From NCBI GenBank assembly GCA_030830465.1, contig JAURMY010000261.1, positions 1 through 6,716 of the forward strand: a stretch of 6,716 nt of DNA, in the 5' to 3' direction. The DNA is from Alphaproteobacteria bacterium. Its GTDB lineage: Bacteria > Pseudomonadota > Alphaproteobacteria > Rhodobacterales > Rhodobacteraceae. Below, piece after piece: positions 1-5,964 of this stretch (positions within the stretch are counted from its first letter, which is position 1; every line of letters begins with the position of its first letter). The notes beneath the pieces are model-generated. The model saw only the letters and a list, made by a program, of their open reading frames with translations. It had not been told where the DNA came from and did not search any database. A program made the translations under genes and the position numbers.

Positions 1-394
1 CAGCAAGCTCTCGACGCACCGCAACGGGCGGATCGACTGGGCGAATATCCGGGTGGACCACCTGATTCCCGAATCCGGAATCGAACTGATTGCCGATGAC
101 AGCTATATTCTGGAAATGGGGTTTGAACGCCTGAACGGCGTTGATTTTCGCAAGGGCTGCTATGTCGGTCAGGAAGTGACAGCACGGATGAAGCACAAAA
201 CCGAATTGCGCAAAGGATTGGCGCGGGTTCGGCTGAACGGGGAAGCAGCAACCGGCACCGATATTCAGGCCGGCGAAAAAACCATCGGCCGGATCCTGAC
301 CCGGTCGGGCGACAGGGCCTTGGCCTATCTCAGGTTCGATCAGGCCGACGCTGAAATGCACGCAGGCGATGCCTTGGTTCGTCTGGACCCCTAA
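1..394 (+). CDS. ygfZ: YgfZ/GcvT-like folate-binding protein, C-terminal part (5' end outside window)
   Basis: The reading frame is open from base 2 to the TAA at 392-394, so about 130 C-terminal residues are present and the start lies outside the window. Seen: the family signature KGCYVGQE at 152-175, with its cysteine codon at 158-160. It is followed by an Arg/Lys-rich stretch (TARMKHKTELRKG) and a small barrel-like C-terminal domain (IGRILTRSGDRALAYLR). Known for the family: YgfZ/IBA57 proteins resemble the glycine-cleavage T protein, bind tetrahydrofolate and assist assembly or repair of certain Fe-S enzymes in the cytoplasm; the signature cysteine is the hallmark residue. A GTG at 53 lies in frame, but the coding upstream of it (RIDWANIRVDH) is continuous, so it is not the start. 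The gene converges on the suhB-type gene with a 44-bp gap in which I see no clear terminator. A true GcvT is unlikely because that protein lacks this signature. Confidence 0.9.
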   Translation, partial: SKLSTHRNGRIDWANIRVDHLIPESGIELIADDSYILEMGFERLNGVDFRKGCYVGQEVTARMKHKTELRKGLARVRLNGEAATGTDIQAGEKTIGRILTRSGDRALAYLRFDQADAEMHAGDALVRLDP

Positions 395-438
395 GCGCGC
401 TCCGGGACCGGTGGCCGCACAAGAGACTTGGCGCTAGC

Positions 439-1230
439 CTACTGATTACGCACGATTTTCGCAAAGGTCGCGAAGGCTTCGCTGTTGGCGGCGATGATGT
501 CGCCGGTGTCGATCACATTTTCCGCAGGATCTATGGATTCAACGAAACCACCGGCCTCTTTGACCAACAGCAGACCTGCGGCGATGTCCCAGGCGTTCAG
601 CCGCCGTTCCCAAAACCCATCATAGCGGCCCGCCGCCACATAGGCCAGATCCAACGCCGCCGATCCCCAGCGCCGCACACCGGCGCAGGCCGGCAGAATG
701 CGCGCAAGATCCTGCAATGTGTCCGGCAAATCGCCGCGCCCGCCAAAGGGCAGGCCGGTTGCAAAGATCATTTCGATCATTTTTGTGCGCCCCGACACCC
801 GCAACCGGTTGTCATTCAGCCAGCACCCCGCGCCTTTTTCCGAGGTGAACATCTCGTCCTTGACCGGATCATAAACCACGGCGGCAACGATCTGGCCCTT
901 GTGTTCCAGCCCGATTGACACCGCCCAATGGGGCAGGCCGTGCAAAAAGTTGGTGGTGCCATCCAAAGGGTCAACGATCCAGCGCCGTGTCGGATCCTCG
1001 CCCTTCACTTCGTCGCTTTCCTCGCCCAGCCAGCCATAGTTTGGACGCGCTTCGGTCAATTCGGTGCGGATGATCTCTTCGGCTTTCAGGTCGGCTTTGG
1101 ATACGAAATCCCCGGCACCTTTCATGGACACCTGCAATTTTTCGACCTCACCGAAATCGCGGATCAATGAGCGGCCCGCCTTGCGGGCGGCCTTGATCAT
1201 GATGTTCAGATTCGCGCTTGCCTGTGCCAT
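439..1230 (-). CDS. suhB: Inositol-1-monophosphatase family protein (SuhB type)
   Basis: Predicted Mg2+-dependent, Li+-sensitive sugar-phosphate phosphatase, cytoplasmic, 263 aa, the usual size for the family. Seen from the chosen start: GEES at residues 69-72 (metal-binding Glu70), the motif DPLDGTTNF at 87-95 (Asp87 and Asp90 bind metal), and WDIAAG at 214-219 (Asp215). All metal ligands of the fold are therefore present. Known: family members hydrolyse myo-inositol-1-phosphate and related substrates, and E. coli SuhB also takes part in rRNA antitermination. The substrate here cannot be read from sequence. An ATG two codons upstream (1236) is less likely because the AAAGGA at 1238-1243 would be only 1 nt from it, against 7 nt from the ATG at 1230. 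The gene lies 3' of metR on the same strand after a 73-bp gap that contains no U-tract terminator, so read-through from metR is possible. Confidence 0.9.
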   Translation of the reverse strand: MAQASANLNIMIKAARKAGRSLIRDFGEVEKLQVSMKGAGDFVSKADLKAEEIIRTELTEARPNYGWLGEESDEVKGEDPTRRWIVDPLDGTTNFLHGLPHWAVSIGLEHKGQIVAAVVYDPVKDEMFTSEKGAGCWLNDNRLRVSGRTKMIEMIFATGLPFGGRGDLPDTLQDLARILPACAGVRRWGSAALDLAYVAAGRYDGFWERRLNAWDIAAGLLLVKEAGGFVESIDPAENVIDTGDIIAANSEAFATFAKIVRNQ

Positions 1231-1237
1231 CGCCATG

Positions 1238-1243
1238 TCCTTT
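1238..1243 (-). promoter_or_regulatory. Ribosome binding site that decides the suhB start
   Basis: On the minus strand the sequence reads AAAGGA, then C, ATG, GCG, ATG. The purine core lies 7 nt from the second ATG (1230) and 1 nt from the first (1236). Only the second spacing is workable, so translation most likely begins at 1230. Confidence 0.6.
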
Positions 1244-1303
1244 GAAATGCTGAGGTCGCTCTCTACACGCCGGAACCGGCCCCGCCAAGGGGCAATTGCC
1301 GCT

Positions 1304-2212
1304 TCAGACTTTGCGTTGCAGTTTCGGCGGTTCTGTGCGGCCCAGACGGATCAGATGGGACATGAAGGGCAGGTCCGCGTCTTCAGAGCGGATCGCCGCA
1401 TAAAGCCGCTTGGTGACGCCGGTTTCGGTCAGGCGTTTGGTGATATAATCGTGCTTGTAGCGCGCATCGCGCAAAACCCAGTCGGGCAGAACGGCGACCC
1501 CGCGATTGCTGGCGACCAAAAGCAGGATCACCGCCGTCAGTTCGACCTGCCGGATCGCGACGGGTTCCACCTTGGCCGGGGTCAGCAGCTCGGTGAAAAT
1601 ATCAAGCCGGGTCTTGTCGACGGGGTAGGTGATCAGGGTTTCGGCCCGAAAATCCTCGGCCTCGACATAGGGCTTGCCGGCAAGCGCATGGCCGGAAGCC
1701 GCCACCAACAGGGGTTCATAGTCAAACAACGGCATGAAATCGACGCCGGCGATCTTTTCCGGGTCCGATGACACCACAAGATCCACCTCCTCGCGCTGGA
1801 GGGCGGGCAAGGCGTCAAAGGCCAGGCCGGGGCGGATATCCACATCGACATCGGGCCAGGCGCGGCGAAACAGTTCCAAAACCGGAAACAACCATTCAAA
1901 ACAGGCATGGCATTCAATCGCAATGTGCAACCGGCCGGATTTGCCGCCCCGGATGCCGCGAAAATCCTCTTCCAACTGGGTGATTTCCGGCAGGATCTTT
2001 TCCGCCAGTTTCAACATTTTCATCCCGGCGGCGGAAAGCTTCAGCGGCTTTGAGCGGCGCACGAACAGGTCCAGCCCGGCCTGATCCTCCAACCCTTTGA
2101 TCTGATGCGACAGGGCGGATTGCGTCATGTTCATCTGTTCGGCGGCACGGGCAAGGCCGCCGGCCTCATGTATCGCCTTGATGCTGCGCAGATGGCGGAA
2201 TTCCAGATACAT
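1304..2212 (-). CDS. metR: LysR-type transcriptional regulator, MetR
   Basis: 302-aa LysR-family activator/repressor. Seen: an N-terminal winged helix-turn-helix (about residues 3-62, HTH near 20-39 with TQSALSHQIKGLE), a linker helix, and an effector domain from about 95. Several stretches match what I remember of E. coli MetR: FVRRSKPLKLS (50-60), IAIECHACFEW (97-107), LFDYEPLLVA and ETLITYPVDKTRLDIF. The match extends well past the HTH, which is why I call MetR and not just LysR. Known: MetR binds TGAA-N5-TTCA sites and uses homocysteine as co-effector to control methionine genes. Context agrees, as it diverges from metF with an exact MetR box in the 93-bp spacer. The start at 2212 gives MYLEFRHL, which lines up with the beginning of E. 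coli MetR. Its upstream ribosome site is weak (GAGA about 10 nt away), which would suit a low-abundance regulator. Confidence 0.93.
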   Translation of the reverse strand: MYLEFRHLRSIKAIHEAGGLARAAEQMNMTQSALSHQIKGLEDQAGLDLFVRRSKPLKLSAAGMKMLKLAEKILPEITQLEEDFRGIRGGKSGRLHIAIECHACFEWLFPVLELFRRAWPDVDVDIRPGLAFDALPALQREEVDLVVSSDPEKIAGVDFMPLFDYEPLLVAASGHALAGKPYVEAEDFRAETLITYPVDKTRLDIFTELLTPAKVEPVAIRQVELTAVILLLVASNRGVAVLPDWVLRDARYKHDYITKRLTETGVTKRLYAAIRSEDADLPFMSHLIRLGRTEPPKLQRKV

Positions 2213-2224
2213 GTTCGATATTTC

Positions 2225-2258
2225 TCATAAACATCATGATTATTATGAATTTGTTTCA
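2225..2258. promoter_or_regulatory. MetR operator region between metR and metF
   Basis: TGAATTTGTTTCA at 2246-2258 fits the MetR consensus TGAA-N5-TTCA in all eight defined positions. Overlapping it on the left is a 24-bp interrupted palindrome at 2225-2248: TCATAA, then ATCATGAT in the centre (2233-2240, itself perfect), then TTATGA. A weak extra half-site pair (TCGA-N5-CTCA, 2215-2227) lies at the metR start. The spacer is AT-rich, unlike the flanking genes. I could not settle the -35/-10 of either gene: TATTAT at 2241-2246 resembles a -10 but has no good -35 on the plus strand, as is common for activator-dependent promoters. Autoregulation of metR and control of metF from this one site are inferred. 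Confidence 0.65.
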
Positions 2259-2305
2259 CAAAAATATCCGTGCGACAAGGGGGCAACGTCACAAGGAGAC
2301 ACACC

Positions 2306-3172
2306 ATGACCCTTCCCTCGGTATCGTTCGAATTCTTCCCGCCGCAAGGGCTGGATGCCAGCTTTCGGTTGTGGAACTCGGTCAACATGCTGGCACCATT
2401 GGACCCGGGCTTTGTGTCTGTGACCTATGGTGCCGGTGGCGCAACGCGGGACCTGACCCATGATGCGCTGGGTCTGTTGATCCGTCATTACGGCCTGAAC
2501 GTGGCCGGTCACCTGACCTGTGTGAATGCAACCAGGGCCGAAACGCTGGCCATCGCCAAGCGCTATGCAGACCTTGGGGTGCGCGAGATTGTGGCGCTGC
2601 GCGGTGATGCGCCCAAAGGGGCGGAAGCGTTCTCAGCCCACCCGGATGGCTTTGCAAGTTCCGTCGATCTGGTCGCGGCCTTGAAAGAAACCGGCGATTT
2701 TCACATTCGTGTCGGGGCCTATCCTGATCTTCATCCCGAAGCCCGCGACACCAATGCCGATGTGGCATACCTCAAGCGCAAGTTTGACGCCGGGGCGGAC
2801 AGCGCCATCACCCAGTATTTCTTTGATGTCGAAAGCTTCCTTCGGTTCCGCGACAAGGCGGCCGCTGCGGGCATCACCGGCAAGATCATTCCCGGCATCC
2901 TGCCCATCGAGAATTGGGAGAAAACCAAACGGTTCTCGCAGCGCTGCAACGCGGTTCTGCCCGGTTGGATGGACGACGCCTTTGGCAAAGCGACGCGCGA
3001 CGGGGTGCATGACCTGTTGGCGATTTCGATTGCCACCGAAATTTGCTCGGATCTGCTGGATGAGGGGGTTGAGGATTTGCACTTTTACACCCTGAACCAG
3101 CCGCACCTGACACGTCAGATTTGCAAGGCTCTGGGGATCGAGCCTTTGCAGGTTCTGCAGAAAGTGGCGTAG
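2306..3172 (+). CDS. metF: 5,10-methylenetetrahydrofolate reductase MetF
   Basis: Cytoplasmic flavoprotein that reduces 5,10-methylene-THF to 5-methyl-THF with NAD(P)H, supplying the methyl group for methionine synthase. 288 aa, close to the bacterial norm (about 290-300). Seen in order along the TIM barrel: SFEFFPP (7-13, catalytic Glu9, equivalent to E. coli Glu28), VSVTYGAGG (37-45), HLTC (69-72), ALRGDAP (97-103, Asp101 equivalent to E. coli Asp120 near the flavin), an AYPDLHPEA segment, ITQYFFD and GIIPGILPI. Start: the ATG at 2306 has AAGGAG at 2293-2298, 7 nt upstream. An in-frame ATG at 2270 only adds a non-conserved extension running through the leader. The gene is divergent from metR and very probably MetR-controlled. 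It ends in a strong terminator. No metH is visible in this window. Confidence 0.96.
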   Translation: MTLPSVSFEFFPPQGLDASFRLWNSVNMLAPLDPGFVSVTYGAGGATRDLTHDALGLLIRHYGLNVAGHLTCVNATRAETLAIAKRYADLGVREIVALRGDAPKGAEAFSAHPDGFASSVDLVAALKETGDFHIRVGAYPDLHPEARDTNADVAYLKRKFDAGADSAITQYFFDVESFLRFRDKAAAAGITGKIIPGILPIENWEKTKRFSQRCNAVLPGWMDDAFGKATRDGVHDLLAISIATEICSDLLDEGVEDLHFYTLNQPHLTRQICKALGIEPLQVLQKVA

Positions 3173-3190
3173 CGTTACTCCCTGTTCCGC

Positions 3191-3219
3191 TTGCCATTCC
3201 GGAAGGCCGGGCGCTTAAT
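3191..3219 (+). promoter_or_regulatory. Candidate promoter for the thioesterase, overlapping the metF terminator
   Basis: TTGCCA at 3191-3196 (5 of 6 to the -35 consensus), a 17-nt spacer and CTTAAT at 3214-3219 (4 of 6 to the -10 consensus). Transcription would begin near 3226 and give a leader of about 33 nt. The -10 lies within the loop side of the metF terminator hairpin. This is a by-eye match and could be chance. Confidence 0.28.
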
Positions 3220-3231
3220 GCGCCCGGTTTT
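3207..3231 (+). terminator. Rho-independent terminator of metF
   Basis: Perfect 8-bp GC stem CCGGGCGC (3207-3214) / GCGCCCGG (3220-3227) with loop TTAAT, followed at once by TTTT and a T-rich stretch. It lies 35 bp after the metF stop codon. It separates metF from the following gene and argues against any thioesterase start upstream of it. Confidence 0.85.
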
Positions 3232-3258
3232 CAATTTATCAGAACAGGTAAAAGACAC

Positions 3259-3732
3259 ATGAATTTTGACGACGGGCAGGTGGTGGACCCGAAACAGATC
3301 GCTGGCCTGACCGGGCTTGAAACGATGCAAAAGATGCTGGCAGGCGAATTGCCGCCCGCGCCGATTGCCAAGACGATGAATTTCTGGCCTGTCGAGATTG
3401 CCGACGGTGTTGCGGTGTTTGAAGGCATTCCGCTGGCCGCATTCCGAAACCCGATGGGGGTGATCCACGGCGGCTGGTACGGCGCGATCATGGACACGGT
3501 TCTGGGCGTGTCGGTGCATACCAAAATGGGCGCGGGCCAAGGTTACACAACGCTTGAATACAAGGTGAACATCACTCGCGCCATTCCGGTGGGCACCCTG
3601 GTACGGGCAACCGGCACAGTGTCCCATTGCGGCCGCTCAACCGCGGTGTCCGAGGCAAAACTGGTCGGGGTCGAGGACGGCCGGCTTTACGCCACCGGTT
3701 CGACCACCTGCATCATTCTGGGCGGCAAATAA
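3259..3732 (+). CDS. PaaI-family hotdog-fold thioesterase
   Basis: 157-aa single-domain protein of the hotdog (4HBT) superfamily, predicted to hydrolyse an acyl- or aryl-CoA thioester in the cytoplasm. Seen: a helical N-terminus (about 1-40), then NPMGVIHGG (64-72) leading into the central hotdog helix with Asp79 in MDT, then TTLEYKVNITRAIP and a C-terminal strand segment ending STTCIILG. The HGG plus downstream acidic residue is the usual active-site arrangement of PaaI-like enzymes. Natural substrate not deducible. Start: the ATG at 3259 has a weak AGG at 3246-3248, 10 nt upstream. An in-frame ATG at 3121 would overlap the metF 3' end and run through the terminator, and its extra residues look non-conserved. 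It is downstream of metF on the same strand but split from it by a terminator, so probably separately expressed. It converges on efp. Confidence 0.88.
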   Translation: MNFDDGQVVDPKQIAGLTGLETMQKMLAGELPPAPIAKTMNFWPVEIADGVAVFEGIPLAAFRNPMGVIHGGWYGAIMDTVLGVSVHTKMGAGQGYTTLEYKVNITRAIPVGTLVRATGTVSHCGRSTAVSEAKLVGVEDGRLYATGSTTCIILGGK

Positions 3733-3736
3733 CGGT

Positions 3737-3750
3737 CGCGCCTAGGCGCG
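3737..3750. repeat. Perfect 14-bp palindrome at the thioesterase/efp convergent junction
   Basis: CGCGCCTAGGCGCG is self-complementary over all 14 bases. It covers the last codons and stop of efp (stop at 3742-3744) and begins 5 bp after the thioesterase stop. It can fold as a 5-bp GC stem with a CTAG loop on either transcript. Neither side has a T-run, so it is not a classical terminator. It may slow polymerase or protect 3' ends, or be coincidence. Confidence 0.45.
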
Positions 3751-4305
3751 TTCGACATATTCCATGGTTTCGGTGTTGACGATGATCGCCTCGTCCTGCC
3801 CGACAAAGGGCGGGATCATGACGCGCACGCCATTGTCCAGAATCGCCGGTTTGAAGCTGTTGGCGGCGGTCTGGCCCTTCACGGCAGGCTCGGTTTCAAC
3901 CACGGTGCAGGTGACCTTTTGCGGCAGCGACGCACTTAGCGCCTCTTGGCCGTGATATTCCAGATGTACGGTCATGCCGTCCTGAAGGAAGGGGCGGCGG
4001 TCGCCCAGAATGTCGGCGGGCAGTTCGATCTGCTCATATGTGTCATTGTCCATGAACACCAGCATTCCGTCGTTTTCATAAAGGAACTGCTGGTCCTTCT
4101 GCTCAAGCCGGATCTGCTCAACCTTGTCAGCCGAGCGGAAACGTTCATTGAGTTTGGAGCCGTTGCGCAGGTTCTTCATTTCGACCTGGGCAAAGGCGCC
4201 GCCCTTGCCGGGTTTCACATGGTCAACCTTGACCGCGATCCAAAGACCATCATTGTGTTCCAGCACATTGCCGGGGCGAATTTCGTTGCCGTTGATTTTG
4301 GGCAT
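3742..4305 (-). CDS. efp: Translation elongation factor P
   Basis: Cytoplasmic ribosome-binding factor that relieves stalling at polyproline stretches, 187 aa, the normal EF-P length. Seen: an N-terminal KOW-like domain with VKPGKGGAF (30-38), in which Lys34 sits at the tip-loop position that is post-translationally modified in E. coli. A middle OB domain ([22 protein letters not shown]) and a C-terminal OB domain ([34 protein letters not shown], ending EYVERA) follow. The start at 4305 gives MPKINGNEI, typical of the family, with AAGG about 10 nt upstream. Longer in-frame starts up to 4428 would translate the promoter region and are rejected. The three-domain order and length exclude eIF5A and YeiP-like paralogues are less likely, though not formally excluded. 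No modification enzyme (EpmA, EpmB, EarP or YmfI type) is in the window. The gene converges on the thioesterase and diverges from the DUF6280-like gene. Confidence 0.96.
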   Translation of the reverse strand: MPKINGNEIRPGNVLEHNDGLWIAVKVDHVKPGKGGAFAQVEMKNLRNGSKLNERFRSADKVEQIRLEQKDQQFLYENDGMLVFMDNDTYEQIELPADILGDRRPFLQDGMTVHLEYHGQEALSASLPQKVTCTVVETEPAVKGQTAANSFKPAILDNGVRVMIPPFVGQDEAIIVNTETMEYVERA

Positions 4306-4347
4306 GATCGGGAAACCTTGAAAACTGTTGAAACGCGTTGCGGCGCA

Positions 4348-4376
4348 CCTATATCCATAAGGACTGCGGCTGGCAA
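4348..4376 (-). promoter_or_regulatory. Candidate efp promoter
   Basis: On the minus strand: TTGCCA (4371-4376, 5 of 6 to the -35 consensus), a 17-nt spacer and TATAGG (4348-4353, 4 of 6 to the -10 consensus). Transcription would start near 4341, leaving a leader of about 36 nt before the ATG at 4305. Confidence 0.5.
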
Positions 4377-4405
4377 GCGCGGCAGCATTGCGGTAACGAG
4401 GCGGA

Positions 4406-4434
4406 TTGACAGAAAAAGCCATGCACAATATGCA
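4406..4434 (+). promoter_or_regulatory. Candidate promoter of the DUF6280-like gene
   Basis: A perfect TTGACA at 4406-4411 with TATGCA (4429-4434, only 3 of 6 to TATAAT) at a 17-nt spacing. The predicted start near 4441 gives a 90-nt leader that is A-rich just before the ribosome site. The weak -10 combined with a perfect -35 suggests a regulated promoter. Confidence 0.42.
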
Positions 4435-4439
4435 TGGCT
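4417..4439. promoter_or_regulatory. Perfect 9-5-9 inverted repeat, likely operator
   Basis: AGCCATGCA (4417-4425), spacer CAATA, then TGCATGGCT (4431-4439) with no mismatch. It starts 5 bp after the TTGACA element and covers the spacer and -10 of the candidate promoter. With a start near 4441 it would lie in DNA upstream of the transcript, which fits a dimeric repressor or activator site better than an RNA hairpin. I do not recognise the regulator, and none is encoded next to it. Confidence 0.55.
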
Positions 4440-4530
4440 GTTATGTGAAGATTGCACCCCCGAATCGCAACAAAACCGTCATATTGGCTGACAAGCCGAA
4501 AACACAAGACCAAAAAGAAAAGGACAGCGT

Positions 4531-4845
4531 ATGTTCGACTACGTTGATGCAGCGGCGTTTTCTAACGACCAGGGGTCACGCGCGCGAAAACTGTTCGCAG
4601 CCGTGGTTCTGGCCGCTCTGGATGATGCGATTGCAGATGATAAGAAATATGGCAATGGACCCGAAGTGATCGCCCGGTGGGCGCGTTCGCGTGATGGCCG
4701 TGAAGTATTGATGTGCGCCGGGATCGACCCGAATGAGCGTTGCGTCAAAGGCATGATGGAATTCGTTGGCCGCGGTGTCCGCACCTCGGTGGCTTTGTCG
4801 CGCGAAGAAAGCGAACGGCAGAACCAGGCAAAGGAAGCCGCCTAA
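4531..4845 (+). CDS. Small conserved roseobacter protein, DUF6280-like, function unknown
   Basis: 104-aa soluble protein with no signal peptide or membrane segment. Seen: an N-terminal segment with RARKLFAAVVLAALDDAIADDKKYG (17-41, probably helical), then IARWARSRDGREVLMCAGIDP (47-67), a further helix-like segment (MMEFVGRGVRTSVAL, 75-89) and a charged tail rich in Glu, Gln, Lys and Arg. From memory this matches the short Rhodobacteraceae proteins labelled DUF6280; no function is known to me. The middle segment loosely recalls small prophage-borne proteins with an RDF-type, then AG-DP pattern, which is a weak impression only. It may bind nucleic acid, but no catalytic motif is visible. Start: the ATG at 4531 has AAAGGA at 4518-4523, 7 nt upstream, a strong site. 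The gene is monocistronic, with its own promoter candidate and a terminator right after it, and is divergent from efp. Confidence 0.85.
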   Translation: MFDYVDAAAFSNDQGSRARKLFAAVVLAALDDAIADDKKYGNGPEVIARWARSRDGREVLMCAGIDPNERCVKGMMEFVGRGVRTSVALSREESERQNQAKEAA

Positions 4846-4870
4846 TTCCAAGACCAGACAGTTGCGAATG

Positions 4871-4896
4871 ACGCGCCCCGACCGGGCGCGTTTTTT
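4871..4896 (+). terminator. Rho-independent terminator of the DUF6280-like gene
   Basis: Perfect 8-bp stem ACGCGCCC (4871-4878) / GGGCGCGT (4884-4891) with loop CGACC, followed by an unbroken run of six T (4891-4896). It lies 25 bp after the stop codon. The minus strand has no T-run after the hairpin, so it acts mainly on the plus-strand gene, though it also stands downstream of the converging DUF2125 gene. Confidence 0.85.
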
Positions 4897-4908
4897 GTTT
4901 TCAGCCGC

Positions 4909-5898
4909 TTAACGGCGGACGAAATAGGGCGCAGGTCCCATCGGCACCGGCCCCAGCGACCATGACCCGTTCGCAAAGCTGAGCGTGGTTTTCAGGCTGT
5001 CCCCGCCGGCAAACAGGCCAAGGGCGGATTTGATCGTGTCGGCAATCGTCTGGTCAATCACCCCGGTGGTCACGAACAGGTCCACCACCGCACGCCAGTT
5101 TTTCAGGTCAAGATCAAGTTTGCCGTTGATCACACCGTTCCGGCTTACATCCAGAACTCCGCCGCCCGCCAGCCCCAGTTGTCCCCACTGGCTGTCCAGC
5201 CGGTTGACCGTGATGCGGGTCAGCAGGGGCGCGCCCTGCTCAATTGCCACCCGGTCCCAGGGCGCGTCAAAGCCCAACACCAGATCCAGATACAACATGT
5301 CGATCGTGGCCGGCAGCTTGCCCGACGGGTCCAGCGTTTTCAGAACCTGCGCGGTCGGGCTGACCGATTTTGCGTCAAACACCACGTCATGCGCATCGTT
5401 GAGTCCGGCGTGCTGGCGTGTGGAAAGATGCAGGCTGGCGATACCGGTATGCCAGCCGGAACTGCCGTTCAGCAACAGGTCGCTTGTCTCAAGCGAAGTG
5501 CGCGCGACGGCCAGTTTGGTATCCGGTTCAAACACCACCGATGCCATCATCCGGCTTGAATCCACGGTCACGGTTTCCAGCGGGAAACTCAGACTTTGAT
5601 GGTTCGGCCAGACGGCGATGATGTGATTGGGCTGATAGCTGAGCGCGAGAATCTCAAACTCGGGCGCCGTCCAGCCGATGCCGGAACGCGGATCGCGCAG
5701 ATCAAGATCGGTGAAAAAGCTGTCAAAGCGGTTTGGAAATCCGATCACGCGAAAATCGCTGTAATCCGCCGTCCAGCCGTCGGCGCGGCGGTCCTCCATC
5801 CAGGCGGCGATCACCTGATGCTTGGTTGTGGCGCCGAAATACCAGTATCCCGACCACAGGCCCGCCAGCACCACAATCAGCGCAATCAGCTTTCGCAT
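4909..5898 (-). CDS. DUF2125 domain-containing membrane-anchored protein
   Basis: 329 aa. Seen: a basic start (MRK) followed by a hydrophobic stretch at about 4-22, an uncleaved anchor or signal peptide, then a long exported-looking domain. That domain has the family hallmark GFPNRFD at 53-59, a tryptophan-rich early part (W33, W42) and many beta-strand-like stretches with repeated leucine/aspartate alternation (LYLDLVLGFD, LDLDLKNWRAVVDLF). Near the end it runs SLGPVPMGPAPYF. Known: DUF2125 proteins are alphaproteobacterial, cell-envelope located and of unsettled function. No lipobox cysteine is visible. Start: the ATG at 5898 has AAGGGA about 8 nt upstream and puts the hydrophobic segment at the N-terminus. 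An in-frame ATG at 5946 would add 16 polar residues before the signal and is rejected. The gene is divergent from the chaC-like gene by 66 bp and converges on the DUF6280-like gene. Confidence 0.88.
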   Translation of the reverse strand: MRKLIALIVVLAGLWSGYWYFGATTKHQVIAAWMEDRRADGWTADYSDFRVIGFPNRFDSFFTDLDLRDPRSGIGWTAPEFEILALSYQPNHIIAVWPNHQSLSFPLETVTVDSSRMMASVVFEPDTKLAVARTSLETSDLLLNGSSGWHTGIASLHLSTRQHAGLNDAHDVVFDAKSVSPTAQVLKTLDPSGKLPATIDMLYLDLVLGFDAPWDRVAIEQGAPLLTRITVNRLDSQWGQLGLAGGGVLDVSRNGVINGKLDLDLKNWRAVVDLFVTTGVIDQTIADTIKSALGLFAGGDSLKTTLSFANGSWSLGPVPMGPAPYFVRR

Positions 5899-5964
5899 TG
5901 TCCGAATCCCTTTATGGCGCGTCAAAGGCTGGTTATACACCGCCACGCGAAAGGGGCCAGTGGC

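Noticed and set aside
1279..1293. Hairpin GCCCC/GGGGC between metR and suhB as a terminator
   Set aside because: Only 5 bp of stem and no T-run on the minus strand, so it does not qualify as an intrinsic terminator.
1064..1771. Long plus-strand frame (235 codons) across suhB and the metR 3' half
   Set aside because: It is antisense to two well-recognised genes, its product has no family resemblance, and it crosses the intergenic gap. It is a by-product of GC-rich codon bias.
2213..2305. Possible SAM-type riboswitch in the metF leader
   Set aside because: Only 93 bp separate the two start codons; the space is AT-rich with protein-type palindromes, and I see no SAM-II-like conserved core or pseudoknot arms.
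3946..4491. Plus-strand frame of 181 codons over efp and its promoter region
   Set aside because: Antisense to a confidently identified efp, and its 3' end runs through the divergent control region.
4985..5599. Plus-strand frame of 204 codons inside the DUF2125 gene
   Set aside because: Antisense to a gene with a clear signal segment and the GFPNRFD hallmark; the product is a low-complexity Ser/Arg/Pro-rich string typical of shadow frames.
5899..5964. Promoters or an operator in the DUF2125/chaC divergent spacer
   Set aside because: TTATAC near 5934 resembles a -10, but no matching -35 was found on either strand at proper spacing and there is no clear inverted repeat.
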